Shown here: piece by piece, positions 32,703 to 41,206 of the stretch
Numbering within the stretch: the stretch's first letter is position 1
How the letters are laid out: each line of letters opens with the position of its first letter
DNA from: an uncultured Spirochaetaceae bacterium
GTDB lineage: Bacteria; Spirochaetota; Spirochaetia; Treponematales; Treponemataceae
Length of the DNA: 44,074 bases
Assembly: GCA_902778325.1 (NCBI GenBank)
Contig: CACYWZ010000015.1
Coordinates: 1-44,074, forward strand
Reading direction: 5' to 3'
Made by a program: the position numbers and the translations under genes
The notes under the pieces: generated by a model
Databases searched by the model: none
What the model was told of the DNA's origin: nothing
The model's input: the letters and a program-made list of their open reading frames with translations, nothing else

Positions 32703-33040
32703 TCGGAATTTTTCCGAAGGCTATTTTTTTTAAATTTGGCTCTCGGAATTTTACCAAAGCCTGTTTTTTAAAATTTGCCTCTCGGAATTTTACCGAAGCG
32801 CATTTTTTTTTAAAAGTTGGCTTTGATTATTTTAATCAACACTGTTTTTTGAAAAAATGGCTCTGATTATTTTAATCAAACACATTTTTTGAAAAAAGCG
32901 GCTTTGATTATTTTAATCAAACACATTTTTTGAAAAAAGCGGCTTTGATTATTTTAATCAAACGCTGTTTTTGAAAAAGTGGATTTGATTATTTTAATTA
33001 ACGCTGTTTTTTCAAAAAGTGGCTCTGATTATTTTGCGAA
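32703..33040. repeat. Array 3: nine palindromes every 39-42 bp, two sequence types
   Basis: Units start at 32703, 32743, 32782 (type TCGGAA-TTT-TTCCGA; the second and third have altered right arms) and at 32824, 32864, 32905, 32946, 32986 and 33026 (type TGATTA-TTT-TAATCA; the last has lost its right arm). Intervals are 40, 39, 42, 40, 41, 41, 40 and 40. Both types share the same 6-3-6 design and a TTT centre. Spacers carry TTTTTTGAAAAAA, a second weak palindrome, and GGCT before each unit. This fills about half of the 644-base gap between thiZ and the sugar permease. Confidence 0.92.
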
Positions 33041-33044
33041 AAGG

Positions 33045-33136
33045 CTAATTTTGCGATTTTTTGCCTTTCGCTCTCCTATACCCTACTTGCTCATGGTGAA
33101 AGTTCAAAAAGATAATCTTTCGAAAAGCAAAATTAG
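33045..33136. repeat. Inverted repeat flanking an unassigned 72-base stretch
   Basis: CTAATTTTGC (33045-33054) is matched in inverted orientation by GCAAAATTAG (33127-33136). Between them is unremarkable sequence without an open frame. It begins just after array 3 ends and could be a large hairpin or an array boundary. Confidence 0.5.
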
Positions 33137-33203
33137 GCGATAGTAAAAGATTTTCGTTTCTCTGGTGGCAAATTTCCAAAAAAGAAAAAAACTAAAAAAA
33201 AAT

Positions 33204-33254
33204 TTGACAGCAAAAATAATCTAGGTTTATTATTTAGTTAAACGATTAACCAAA
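33204..33254 (+). promoter_or_regulatory. Promoter and LacI-type operator of the sugar operon
   Basis: TTGACA (33204-33209) is followed by TTTATT (33226-33231) or TATTAT (33228-33233). A 22-base palindrome then covers the expected transcription start: TTTAGTTAA-ACGA-TTAACCAAA (33233-33254, one mismatch) with a central CG as in many LacI-family operators. A LacI gene ends this gene cluster, so repression without the sugar is the likely logic. Confidence 0.7.
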
Positions 33255-33317
33255 TATTTGTTTAATTTGCCACGTTTCATTTTTGATTAATTTTGCGCAC
33301 TGTTTTTGGAGGTTTAT

Positions 33318-34220
33318 ATGGGCAAGGACTGTTCATTAAAAAAGAGTTTGCCACTTTACGCTTTGCTGCTTCCCTCAGCAATTCTGCTTTTCTGCTTTGC
33401 ATATCTGCCGCTAGGTGGGCTTGTAATGGCTTTTAAGAATTATTCGCCTTCTCTTGGCATTATAAAAAGTCCTTGGGTAGGCTTTAAGCACTTCATTCAG
33501 TTTTTTAATTCGTATCAGTTTGTAACGACTATAAAAAACACTCTTGTTCTCAGCATTTACGGGATTCTCGTAGGCTTTCCGCTAGCAATTCTTCTTGCTC
33601 TTATGTGCAATCAATTGCGAAATGGCTGGTTCAAAAAGACGTTTCAAGTGGTGACTTATCTTCCTCACTTTATTTCGACTATGGTTATGTGCGGTTTGAT
33701 TCTGATTTTTCTGTCTCCAAGTAATGGGCTTTTTGCAAATATTGCAAAACTTATTGAGTTTCAGTTTCCAAATTTGATGGCATCGTCTTCCGCTTTTAAG
33801 CATATTTATGTCTGGAGTGATGTCTGGCAGCACTTGGGTTGGGATTCTATTATTTATCTTGCCGCTCTTTCTGGGATTGACCCTACTTACTATGAAGCCG
33901 CTTCGATTGACGGTGCGAGCAGGTTGCAGAAAATCGCTCATATAGATTTGCCTTTGATTCTTCCTACGGCAATGATTCTTCTTATCATGAGGGCGGGAAG
34001 TATTCTTGGTGTTGGTTTTGAAAAAGTTTTTCTTTTGCAGAATGTTCAAAATATTATGTCTAGCGAAATCATTTCGACTTATGTTTACAAAATGGGTCTA
34101 CAGGGCAGTCAGTACAGTCTTTCTACGGCAATCGGGCTTTTTAATACTGTGGTGAATATTGTAATTCTTCTGCTGGTCAACTTTATTTCTAAAAAAACAA
34201 CTGAAACAAGTCTTTTATAG
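33318..34220 (+). CDS. Sugar ABC transporter permease (LplB type)
   Basis: This 300-residue protein has six membrane helices, starting with LPLYALLLPSAILLFCFAYL. The EAA loop is YYEAASIDGASRLQKIAHID. The LplB/YtcP-like feature FKNYSPSLGIIKSPWVGFKHF near the N-terminus is typical of permeases that import oligosaccharides or polysaccharide fragments. A TTG frame start at 33306 is rejected; GGAGG at 33308-33312 serves the ATG at 33318. It heads an operon with a second permease and a binding protein and lies directly behind the operator. Confidence 0.92.
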   Translation: MGKDCSLKKSLPLYALLLPSAILLFCFAYLPLGGLVMAFKNYSPSLGIIKSPWVGFKHFIQFFNSYQFVTTIKNTLVLSIYGILVGFPLAILLALMCNQLRNGWFKKTFQVVTYLPHFISTMVMCGLILIFLSPSNGLFANIAKLIEFQFPNLMASSSAFKHIYVWSDVWQHLGWDSIIYLAALSGIDPTYYEAASIDGASRLQKIAHIDLPLILPTAMILLIMRAGSILGVGFEKVFLLQNVQNIMSSEIISTYVYKMGLQGSQYSLSTAIGLFNTVVNIVILLLVNFISKKTTETSLL

Positions 34221-34233
34221 TTCGGAGGAAATT

Positions 34234-35112
34234 ATGAGTGAAGCACACAACGATATTATTACGAATGTTATTTTTAACGCAATTGCATTGATGATTATAA
34301 TTTTGATTGTCTATCCGCTTTGGTTTATCATCATTGCTTCTTTCAGTAATCCTGCTGATATTGCAAACGGGGAAATCTGGTTCTGGCCTAAGAACTGGGA
34401 TTTGAACGGTTACCGCGAACTTTTTAAGCAGCGACAGATTTGGCTTAGTTATGCTAACACTATTATTTATACTCTTGTTGGAACTTTCATTGCGCTTGCT
34501 GTAAATATTCCCGCAGGTTATGCAATGTCACGAAAGGACTTGTATGGGAAAAAATGGATAAACATTTTTTATCTTATTCCTATGTTCGTGAGCGGAGGTC
34601 TTATTCCGACTTACTTTGTCGTAAAAGGTTTTGGTCTTTTGGATTCTTTTTGGGTTATGGTTCTGCCATTTTCTGTTTCAACTTACAACATTATTGTTGC
34701 AAGAACTTTTTTCCGCTCTTCATTGCCTGAATCTTTGTGGGACGCGGCTCAGATTGACGGCTGTGGAACTATCCGCTTCTTTTTCCAATTTGCCCTTCCG
34801 CTTTCAAAATCGGTTCTGGCTGTAATAGGACTTTGGACTGCTGTTGGTCTTTGGAACTCTTGGTTTAATGCTCTCATCTATCTTAACAATGAAAATCTTA
34901 TGCCTCTTCAACTTTTGCTTAGAAGAATTCTGATTTCAAATCAATCTCTTCTTGGTGCTGCAACAGGTTCTATGGCTCAGGAACTTAGGAAACTTTCTGA
35001 CATGATGAAATATGCGGCAATTGTAATTTCTACTCTTCCAATTATGTGCCTTTATCCATTCCTTCAGAAGTATTTTAACAAGGGTGTGATGATAGGTGCA
35101 ATCAAGGAATAA
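34234..35112 (+). CDS. Sugar ABC transporter permease (LplC/YtcP type)
   Basis: This 292-residue partner permease has about six helices and an EAA loop in SLWDAAQIDGCGTIRFFFQFALP. The opening IITNVIFNAIALMIIILIVYPLWFIIIASFSNP is typical of the LplC class. The C-terminal YPFLQKYFNKGVMIGAIKE is the standard family ending. It is 13 bases after the first permease and has a GGAGG ribosome site. No ATPase gene is present in the window, so the pair probably uses a shared MsmK-type ATPase encoded elsewhere, which is usual for this class. Confidence 0.92.
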   Translation: MSEAHNDIITNVIFNAIALMIIILIVYPLWFIIIASFSNPADIANGEIWFWPKNWDLNGYRELFKQRQIWLSYANTIIYTLVGTFIALAVNIPAGYAMSRKDLYGKKWINIFYLIPMFVSGGLIPTYFVVKGFGLLDSFWVMVLPFSVSTYNIIVARTFFRSSLPESLWDAAQIDGCGTIRFFFQFALPLSKSVLAVIGLWTAVGLWNSWFNALIYLNNENLMPLQLLLRRILISNQSLLGAATGSMAQELRKLSDMMKYAAIVISTLPIMCLYPFLQKYFNKGVMIGAIKE

Positions 35113-35128
35113 CAATAAAGGAATAAAG

Positions 35129-35154
35129 TTTTTAGTTAAGTAGTTAACTAAAAA
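35129..35154. promoter_or_regulatory. Operator-like perfect palindrome before the binding-protein gene
   Basis: TTTTTAGTTAA (35129-35139) and TTAACTAAAAA (35144-35154) are perfect 11-base arms around GTAG. The arms match those of the operator at 33233. No separate promoter is obvious, so it could act as a roadblock, a second operator for looping, or an mRNA-stabilising hairpin between permease and binding-protein genes. Confidence 0.7.
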
Positions 35155-35186
35155 ATAAAACGCATACATAAAAATGGAGGTATGTT

Positions 35187-36758
35187 ATGCAAACGAAAAA
35201 ATCTATTTTTACGGCAAAAGCCGTGTTGGGTGCAGTTGCAATTTCAGCACTTTCTTTCTTGAGTGTAAGTTGCGGAGAAAAGTCATCTTCTAAGGCTAAG
35301 GCTGACAACGAGTTTGAAGTTGCCACGGTACGCTGGGCTGACTGGGGAGAAAAGTATCATGAGGGTTTTCCTGATAAAGCGGCTTTGGAAAGTGGAATTT
35401 CTGTAAAGTGGAGAACGATTTTAAACGCTGACTGGGCTGACAAAAAAGCGGTAATTCTTGCAGGTGGCGATTTACCTGACGCATTTTTAGGCGAAATCTG
35501 CTTTTCGGAAGGGGAAATTCTTTCAAATAAAGGTCTTTTTATACCGCTTGAAGGATACATTGACCAATATATGCCTAACTTCAAAAAAATTCTTGAAAAC
35601 GATTCTAACATGAAAGCGCTTGCAACTTCTTCTGATGGTCACATCTATGGGCTTCCAGCAAAGAAGGTTCTCCGTCTTTCTGTCTGGAATCAGATGTTCA
35701 TAAATAAAACTTGGCTTGACAACTTGGGCTTAAAGGTTCCTCAGACTTACAAAGAATACAAGGAAGTGCTTAGGGCGTTTAAGGAAAAAGATGCAAACGG
35801 AAATGGAAATCCAAATGATGAAATTCCTTTTGGGCAAGGATATGCAAATTCTGTAATGTTCTTCTGTCTTCCATTTGGAACAACAGTAGGAACTGACAAT
35901 ACTTCAATGATGGCTATCCGCAATGGGAAACCTGTTTTTCTTCCTGTTACACAGCAATACAAAAAAGGTCTTGAATGGATGCATGAGTGCTATGAAGAAG
36001 GTCTTATTGATGCAGAACTTTTTACAGAAGACGGTTCAATGCGTGATGCAAAACTTATGTCAGCAACGCCTGTTGTTGGAAGCGCTCCTGGTTGGACTGC
36101 AGATTCTACTTTTGGCACAAACTCAGAGCAGTACATTGCACTTCCAGCCTTGTCTGGTCCTGACGGGAAAAGATATATTTCCTCAGACCCTGACCATGCA
36201 GGTTTTTCACGCTATGAATTTATGATTACAAAGACTTGCAAAAATCCTGGTGCTCTTCTTGCTTGGGCAGACAAATTCTACAGCGAAGATGCTTCCATTC
36301 AGAACTTCTATGGTTCAGAAGGTGTTGGAACTAAGAGAAATTCTGACGGAACTTACACTGTTCTTGAGCCTCGTGACGGAATGTCTGCTGATACTTACGC
36401 ATGGGTAAGTTCTCTTCGTGATTTTGGACCAAAATATGTAGGTGATGACTTCAACAAGAAAATCCAATATGCAGGCGCAAACGGTGATGCTGCAAAACTC
36501 GCCCTCAATGATGAAATGAAAGAGTATGCCCTTCCCGCCTTCCCTAATGTAAGTTATACAGTTGAGCAACTTGATGATTTGCGAACTCTTTACGCAGACT
36601 TGAGCGCTTATGTCTCAACATTCCAGGCATCTTGGGTTACAAACGGTGGCATAGAAAAAGAATGGGATGATTATATTGTGACTTTGAACCGCATGGGACT
36701 TGAAAAATTCCTCAAGATTCAGACTGACGCATATAACACATATCAAAAGAATAAGTAA
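35187..36758 (+). CDS. Sugar-binding lipoprotein (LplA-like)
   Basis: This 523-residue lipoprotein has a signal peptide ending in LSVSC (cysteine at about residue 29). The mature part has a large two-lobe binding-protein fold of the LplA type, with VRWADWGEKYHEGFPDK near the start and a calcium-like loop DANGNGNPNDEIPF (a dockerin/EF-hand-like D-x-N-x-N pattern seen in many LplA proteins). It presents the sugar to the two permeases upstream. The GGAGG ribosome site is close to ideal, and separate strong translation of the binding protein fits its usual excess over permeases. Confidence 0.9.
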   Translation: MQTKKSIFTAKAVLGAVAISALSFLSVSCGEKSSSKAKADNEFEVATVRWADWGEKYHEGFPDKAALESGISVKWRTILNADWADKKAVILAGGDLPDAFLGEICFSEGEILSNKGLFIPLEGYIDQYMPNFKKILENDSNMKALATSSDGHIYGLPAKKVLRLSVWNQMFINKTWLDNLGLKVPQTYKEYKEVLRAFKEKDANGNGNPNDEIPFGQGYANSVMFFCLPFGTTVGTDNTSMMAIRNGKPVFLPVTQQYKKGLEWMHECYEEGLIDAELFTEDGSMRDAKLMSATPVVGSAPGWTADSTFGTNSEQYIALPALSGPDGKRYISSDPDHAGFSRYEFMITKTCKNPGALLAWADKFYSEDASIQNFYGSEGVGTKRNSDGTYTVLEPRDGMSADTYAWVSSLRDFGPKYVGDDFNKKIQYAGANGDAAKLALNDEMKEYALPAFPNVSYTVEQLDDLRTLYADLSAYVSTFQASWVTNGGIEKEWDDYIVTLNRMGLEKFLKIQTDAYNTYQKNK

Positions 36759-36787
36759 AAAGATTTGAAAACTTTCAGGAGACGCTT

Positions 36788-39202
36788 GTGAAACCTTTGT
36801 ATCAGATAAAAACTCAGCCAGAAGCTGAAAAATCAAATGTAATTCAGTTAGAAAAACTTAGGATAACATTTTTAACTTCAGCGTTAGTCAGGCTTGAATG
36901 GAGCGAAAAGGAAACTTTTACAGACCTGCCCACTCAAGTAGTTTTGTTCAGGGCTTTTAAAAGCGTTTCCTTTTTAAGGCAAGACTTGAAAGAAGAAATC
37001 TGTCTTGAAACGGATAAACTCTCTATCCATTATAAGAAGGCTGACAATCTTCGAGATGCACTTTTCATCACTATGAAAAATCCTGTTGCAAACTGGAATG
37101 TAATCACAGGTCTTAATGACCGCTGGAGATATGGAGATGATGTAAATGCTCTGCCAGGAACTGCTCGCACACTTGATAATGCAGATGGAGACGTTCCTCT
37201 TGAAAAAGGGATTATTTCTCAAGATGGTTTTTCAATTCTTGATGACAGTAAAAGTTGTCTTATAAAAGATGACGGCAGCATTGTGCCAAGAAGCGAAAAA
37301 ACTTCTATCGATATTTACTTTTTTGGTTATGGTCACAATTATAAATCTTGCCTTTTTGATTATTTTCAACTGACAGGAAATCCTCCTCTTCTTCCTCGTT
37401 GGGCTTTGGGAAACTGGTGGAGTCGCTATCACAGATACACAGAGCAAGAATATATTTCGCTGATGGAAACTTTTTCTAGGGAAAAAATTCCTCTTTCTGT
37501 AGCGATGATTGACATGGACTGGCATGTGACTCAAATTGAAAAATCTATTGGAAGTGGCTGGACTGGCTACAGTTGGAATAAGGAACTTTTCCCAAATCCC
37601 AAGAGATTTCTTTCGGAACTTCACAAAAAAGGTCTAAAAGTTTCACTTAATGTTCATCCAGCAGAAGGTGTTGGTCGCCATGAAAACGCTTACAAAGAAA
37701 TGGCAAAGGCAATGCAACTTAAAGATGACGGAAAAACAATACCTTTTGACATTGCAAATCCTAATTTTGTGCAAGCATACTTTGAAAATCTCCATGCTCC
37801 GCTAGAAAAAGAAGGCGTTGACTTCTGGTGGGTTGACTGGCAACAAGGAAAAGAATCCTCGGTAGAAGGTCTTGATCCTCTCTGGCTTTTGAATCACTAT
37901 CACTATCTTGATAACGCAAAAAGTGGAAGACGCTCTTTGATTCTTTCAAGATATTGCGGGTCTGGAAGCCAACGCTATCCTGTTGGATTTTCTGGTGACA
38001 CTATAATTTCATGGAAAAGTCTTGCCTTTCAGCCATATTTTACAGCCTCAGCAGCAAACATCGGGTATGGCTGGTGGAGTCACGACATTGGCGGTCACAT
38101 GATGGGAACTTATGATGAGGAACTGCAAGTTCGTTGGGTTCAATTAGGAGTTTTCTCTCCTATAATGAGGCTTCATTCTTCCTCCAGCAGATTTAATCAC
38201 AAAGAACCATGGAAATACGAAGCGACAAAAGCAAATATCATAAAAAAAATGCTTATCTTGCGTCATCAGTTAATCCCTTATCTATATACGATGAATTGGC
38301 GTTTTTATGAGAGGAAGTTGCCTCTTGTATTGCCTCTTTATTATGAATATCCCGAAGAAAAAGAAGCGTATTCTAAAGGCAATGAATACTTTTTTGGCTC
38401 AGAACTGCTTTGCGCTCCTATTACAAACAAAGAATTTTCTGATTTGAAACTTGCCTCCATTGAAATATGGCTTCCAGATGGGATTTGGACAGACATTTTT
38501 ACAGGTCTTGTTTATAGTGGAGAAAGAAGCCTTTCGATGTATCGCCCTTTGGATAACTTCCCGATTTTATTGAAAGAAGGAGGCATTCTTCCTCTTGCAG
38601 CAAAGTCGTCGGTAGAAAAATCTGAACTTTATCCACAAGAATTAGATTTGTATATTGCAACAAGCAACAGAGAAATCAATAATTCTTTTGTGCTTTATGA
38701 AGATGACGGAGAATCTTTTTCATATCACGATGGAAAATATGCCAAGACAGAATTTATTTTTGAAGGCGGAAAAAAACGCAAACTAAAAATCTGTCCCGCA
38801 AACGATAAGTTTAACATTTTGCCTGAAAAGCGAACATATAATCTTCACTTTTTTAATTCTGACGAGCCTAGTTTTGTTTATGTGAAAGAAAATGGAAAAG
38901 AAAGAGAAGCAGACTTTGAATATCAGCCTTTGCTAAGAAAACTTTGCCTAAAGATAGAAGTCTCTTCAAGTCAGGAGGTGGAAATTTATTTTGAAGATGG
39001 AAAAAGAAACAATCAGATAAGAATTGAGCGCTCTGCAGCAATTTTGGACAAGGCTCAAATTGATTTTTCACGGAAGGAAAAGATTTTCCAGATTATTGAA
39101 AAATATGAAGCAAATCCACTTAGAGTCTGCCAACAACTTCTTATGATAAAAGAAGAGGAAAAAATCATAGAAGCACTACTAGAAATTCTTGAAAACAACT
39201 AA
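36788..39202 (+). CDS. Glycoside hydrolase family 31
   Basis: This 804-residue retaining glycosidase has an N-terminal beta-sandwich (about 1-195), the catalytic (beta/alpha)8 barrel with nucleophile D350 in FWWVDWQQG, probable acid/base D404 in FSGDTIISW, and a C-terminal DUF5110-like region with YEDDGESFSYHDGKYAKTEF. WWVDW and not the common WLDMNE suggests a distinct subfamily. Likely substrates are alpha-linked oligosaccharides. There is no signal peptide, so it acts in the cytoplasm on sugars imported by the ABC system just upstream. It starts with GTG after an AGGAG site. Confidence 0.92.
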   Translation: MKPLYQIKTQPEAEKSNVIQLEKLRITFLTSALVRLEWSEKETFTDLPTQVVLFRAFKSVSFLRQDLKEEICLETDKLSIHYKKADNLRDALFITMKNPVANWNVITGLNDRWRYGDDVNALPGTARTLDNADGDVPLEKGIISQDGFSILDDSKSCLIKDDGSIVPRSEKTSIDIYFFGYGHNYKSCLFDYFQLTGNPPLLPRWALGNWWSRYHRYTEQEYISLMETFSREKIPLSVAMIDMDWHVTQIEKSIGSGWTGYSWNKELFPNPKRFLSELHKKGLKVSLNVHPAEGVGRHENAYKEMAKAMQLKDDGKTIPFDIANPNFVQAYFENLHAPLEKEGVDFWWVDWQQGKESSVEGLDPLWLLNHYHYLDNAKSGRRSLILSRYCGSGSQRYPVGFSGDTIISWKSLAFQPYFTASAANIGYGWWSHDIGGHMMGTYDEELQVRWVQLGVFSPIMRLHSSSSRFNHKEPWKYEATKANIIKKMLILRHQLIPYLYTMNWRFYERKLPLVLPLYYEYPEEKEAYSKGNEYFFGSELLCAPITNKEFSDLKLASIEIWLPDGIWTDIFTGLVYSGERSLSMYRPLDNFPILLKEGGILPLAAKSSVEKSELYPQELDLYIATSNREINNSFVLYEDDGESFSYHDGKYAKTEFIFEGGKKRKLKICPANDKFNILPEKRTYNLHFFNSDEPSFVYVKENGKEREADFEYQPLLRKLCLKIEVSSSQEVEIYFEDGKRNNQIRIERSAAILDKAQIDFSRKEKIFQIIEKYEANPLRVCQQLLMIKEEEKIIEALLEILENN

Positions 39203-39214
39203 TAAGGAAGTACT

Positions 39215-41107
39215 ATGAATAAGGAAAAGTGGCTTCAAAGCCTTTACAGTGACACAAGTGAAAATTTCGTTAGTAATCCATATCCTAAAAAAGGAGAGAA
39301 GATTTCCATTTCCATACGATTTCTCAAAAATGACAGCGTCCGACACGTTATTCTTCGCTCAAGAGAACTTGGCGTTGAGCATCTTTATGAGATGAAAAAA
39401 GATTATGAAGAGAAAAATCTTTGCTATTATTCTGTGGAAGTTCAGATTTTTGATTCATATTTCAACTATCATTTTTATCTTGTCACAGAAAAAGGAATCT
39501 ATTATTACAGCCAGTATCAAATCAGTGATTATATTCCGTCAGAGGAGCATGATTTTGTTATTCTCTGCGATTATGATGCACCAAAATGGGTAAAAGAGAG
39601 CGTTTTTTATCAGATTTTCCCAGACCGCTTTTGCAATGGCAGACCTGACTTAAATGTAAAAGATGGCGAATATTCCTATCAAGGATTTTTTACCAGCGAA
39701 GAAAAATGGGAAAGCGCTCCCAAAAAATACTCACAAGGACATAATCTTGATTTTCATAATGGCGATTTATATGGAATCATACAAAAGTTAGACTATCTTG
39801 AAGAACTGGGGATTAGCGCAATCTATTTGAATCCTATCTTTCTTTCCCCTTCAACACACAAGTATGATGCGCTAGATTATTTCATAATTGACCCCCATCT
39901 CGGAGGAGAAAAGGCATTTTCAGAATTGATAAAAGAAGCCCATAAAAGAGGAATTAAAATCCTTCTTGACATTTCGATAAACCACACAAGTTCAAGCGCA
40001 AAATGGTTCAAAGAAGCATATAACGACAAAAATTCCCCATACCGAGAGTTTTATTTCTTCAATGATGATAATTCATACGCTAGTTGGTTCGGTATTCAGA
40101 CAATGCCACAGCTCAATTACAGTTCGCAAAAACTCAGAAACACTATTTACAGGGAAAAAGATTCCGTCTTGAAAAAGTGGATGTTGCCACCTTTTGGAAT
40201 TGACGGTTGGCGTTTTGATGTGGCAGACTGCCTTGCTCGCAATGAGCGAATTGATTTGCATGACCAAGTGCTCAAAGAAATCAGACAGGAACTCAAAAGC
40301 GTAAAAAAAGATGCTTATCTTCTTGCAGAAGAATGGGCTGATTGCTCAGTGGACTTAAAAGGCGACAAATGGGATGCAACAATGAATTATTTTGGCGTTG
40401 GTCGCCAACTCAGAGAATTTGCAGGTGCAAAAGATTTGTATCTCGAACGAAACGATATTCTGCGAGAAGTTGACTTTCCTTTGACTGCGCCACAACTTAG
40501 TGCAAGAATAAAGCAGTTTCTCACCATCGTTCCAGGCTCAATTCAACTCCAGCAGTTTAATCTTGTTGACAGCCACGATGTTGTCCGCCTTCACAATATA
40601 AAAAGCGTAAGTGAAGATGCCCTAAAAGCCGCTATCGTATTGCAGTTTACTTTGCCAGGAAGCCCATGCATATATTATGGAGACGAAATTTTCCTTGACG
40701 GAGGAGATGACCGAAAAGAAGACTCAGGCTTTCGCTACCCTTTCGACTGGGAGTGGCAGAAAAAAGAAAAAGCGCAAAAAACTCGCTCTTTTTACAAAAA
40801 AATCATAAAACTAAGACGAACAGAAAAAAGCCTTATCAATGGCTCTTTTGACGTAGTTTTTGCAGACGGCTTTACTATCATTACCGCTCGCTTTACAAGA
40901 CGAGAAGTGATTTTTACACTTGCGTCAATGGAAAAAAATGACCGCAATGTCGTTTTGCCTTTGGAAAACTTTGGCGTCAAGGCGGTTTTGCACACAAAAG
41001 ATTTATTAGGAAGCGAGTTAACTTCAAGCCTTTGTGAAGATGGCAAAAATCTTCAAGTTTTACTGAGCGCAGGAAAAACTTATTTGCTTAAATTTAGTGC
41101 TGATTAG
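39215..41107 (+). CDS. Glycoside hydrolase family 13 (neopullulanase/cyclomaltodextrinase-like)
   Basis: This 630-residue enzyme has an N-terminal CBM34-like sandwich (about 25-105) and an alpha-amylase barrel opening VFYQIFPDRFCNG. The four family motifs are seen: DISINH (252-257), GWRFDVADC with nucleophile D335, LLAEEW with general acid E372, and VDSHD with D455. The CBM34 domain plus YQIFPDRF is typical of maltogenic amylase, neopullulanase and cyclomaltodextrinase. No signal peptide is present, so it works inside the cell. It follows GH31 by 12 bases; together they should degrade imported alpha-glucans to glucose. Confidence 0.92.
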   Translation: MNKEKWLQSLYSDTSENFVSNPYPKKGEKISISIRFLKNDSVRHVILRSRELGVEHLYEMKKDYEEKNLCYYSVEVQIFDSYFNYHFYLVTEKGIYYYSQYQISDYIPSEEHDFVILCDYDAPKWVKESVFYQIFPDRFCNGRPDLNVKDGEYSYQGFFTSEEKWESAPKKYSQGHNLDFHNGDLYGIIQKLDYLEELGISAIYLNPIFLSPSTHKYDALDYFIIDPHLGGEKAFSELIKEAHKRGIKILLDISINHTSSSAKWFKEAYNDKNSPYREFYFFNDDNSYASWFGIQTMPQLNYSSQKLRNTIYREKDSVLKKWMLPPFGIDGWRFDVADCLARNERIDLHDQVLKEIRQELKSVKKDAYLLAEEWADCSVDLKGDKWDATMNYFGVGRQLREFAGAKDLYLERNDILREVDFPLTAPQLSARIKQFLTIVPGSIQLQQFNLVDSHDVVRLHNIKSVSEDALKAAIVLQFTLPGSPCIYYGDEIFLDGGDDRKEDSGFRYPFDWEWQKKEKAQKTRSFYKKIIKLRRTEKSLINGSFDVVFADGFTIITARFTRREVIFTLASMEKNDRNVVLPLENFGVKAVLHTKDLLGSELTSSLCEDGKNLQVLLSAGKTYLLKFSAD

Positions 41108-41128
41108 ATAGTTTATTAAGTCCTTTTT

Positions 41129-41164
41129 GGCGGAACAAGCGAAAACTGTTCCGCCTCTTTTTTT
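41129..41164 (+). terminator. Rho-independent terminator after the GH13 gene
   Basis: GGCGGAACA (41129-41137) pairs exactly with TGTTCCGCC (41147-41155), followed by TCTTTTTTT. It ends the sugar transport and hydrolysis operon. Confidence 0.93.
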
Positions 41165-41180
41165 GAAATACGAAGAGCGC

Positions 41181-41186
41181 TATAAT
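41181..41186 (+). promoter_or_regulatory. Minus-10 box of the lacI-type gene
   Basis: A perfect TATAAT lies 20 bases before the ATG, with GGGGA as ribosome site. The -35 region overlaps the T-run of the preceding terminator and is not well defined. Confidence 0.5.
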
Positions 41187-41206
41187 AAATCATATTTGGG
41201 GACAAC

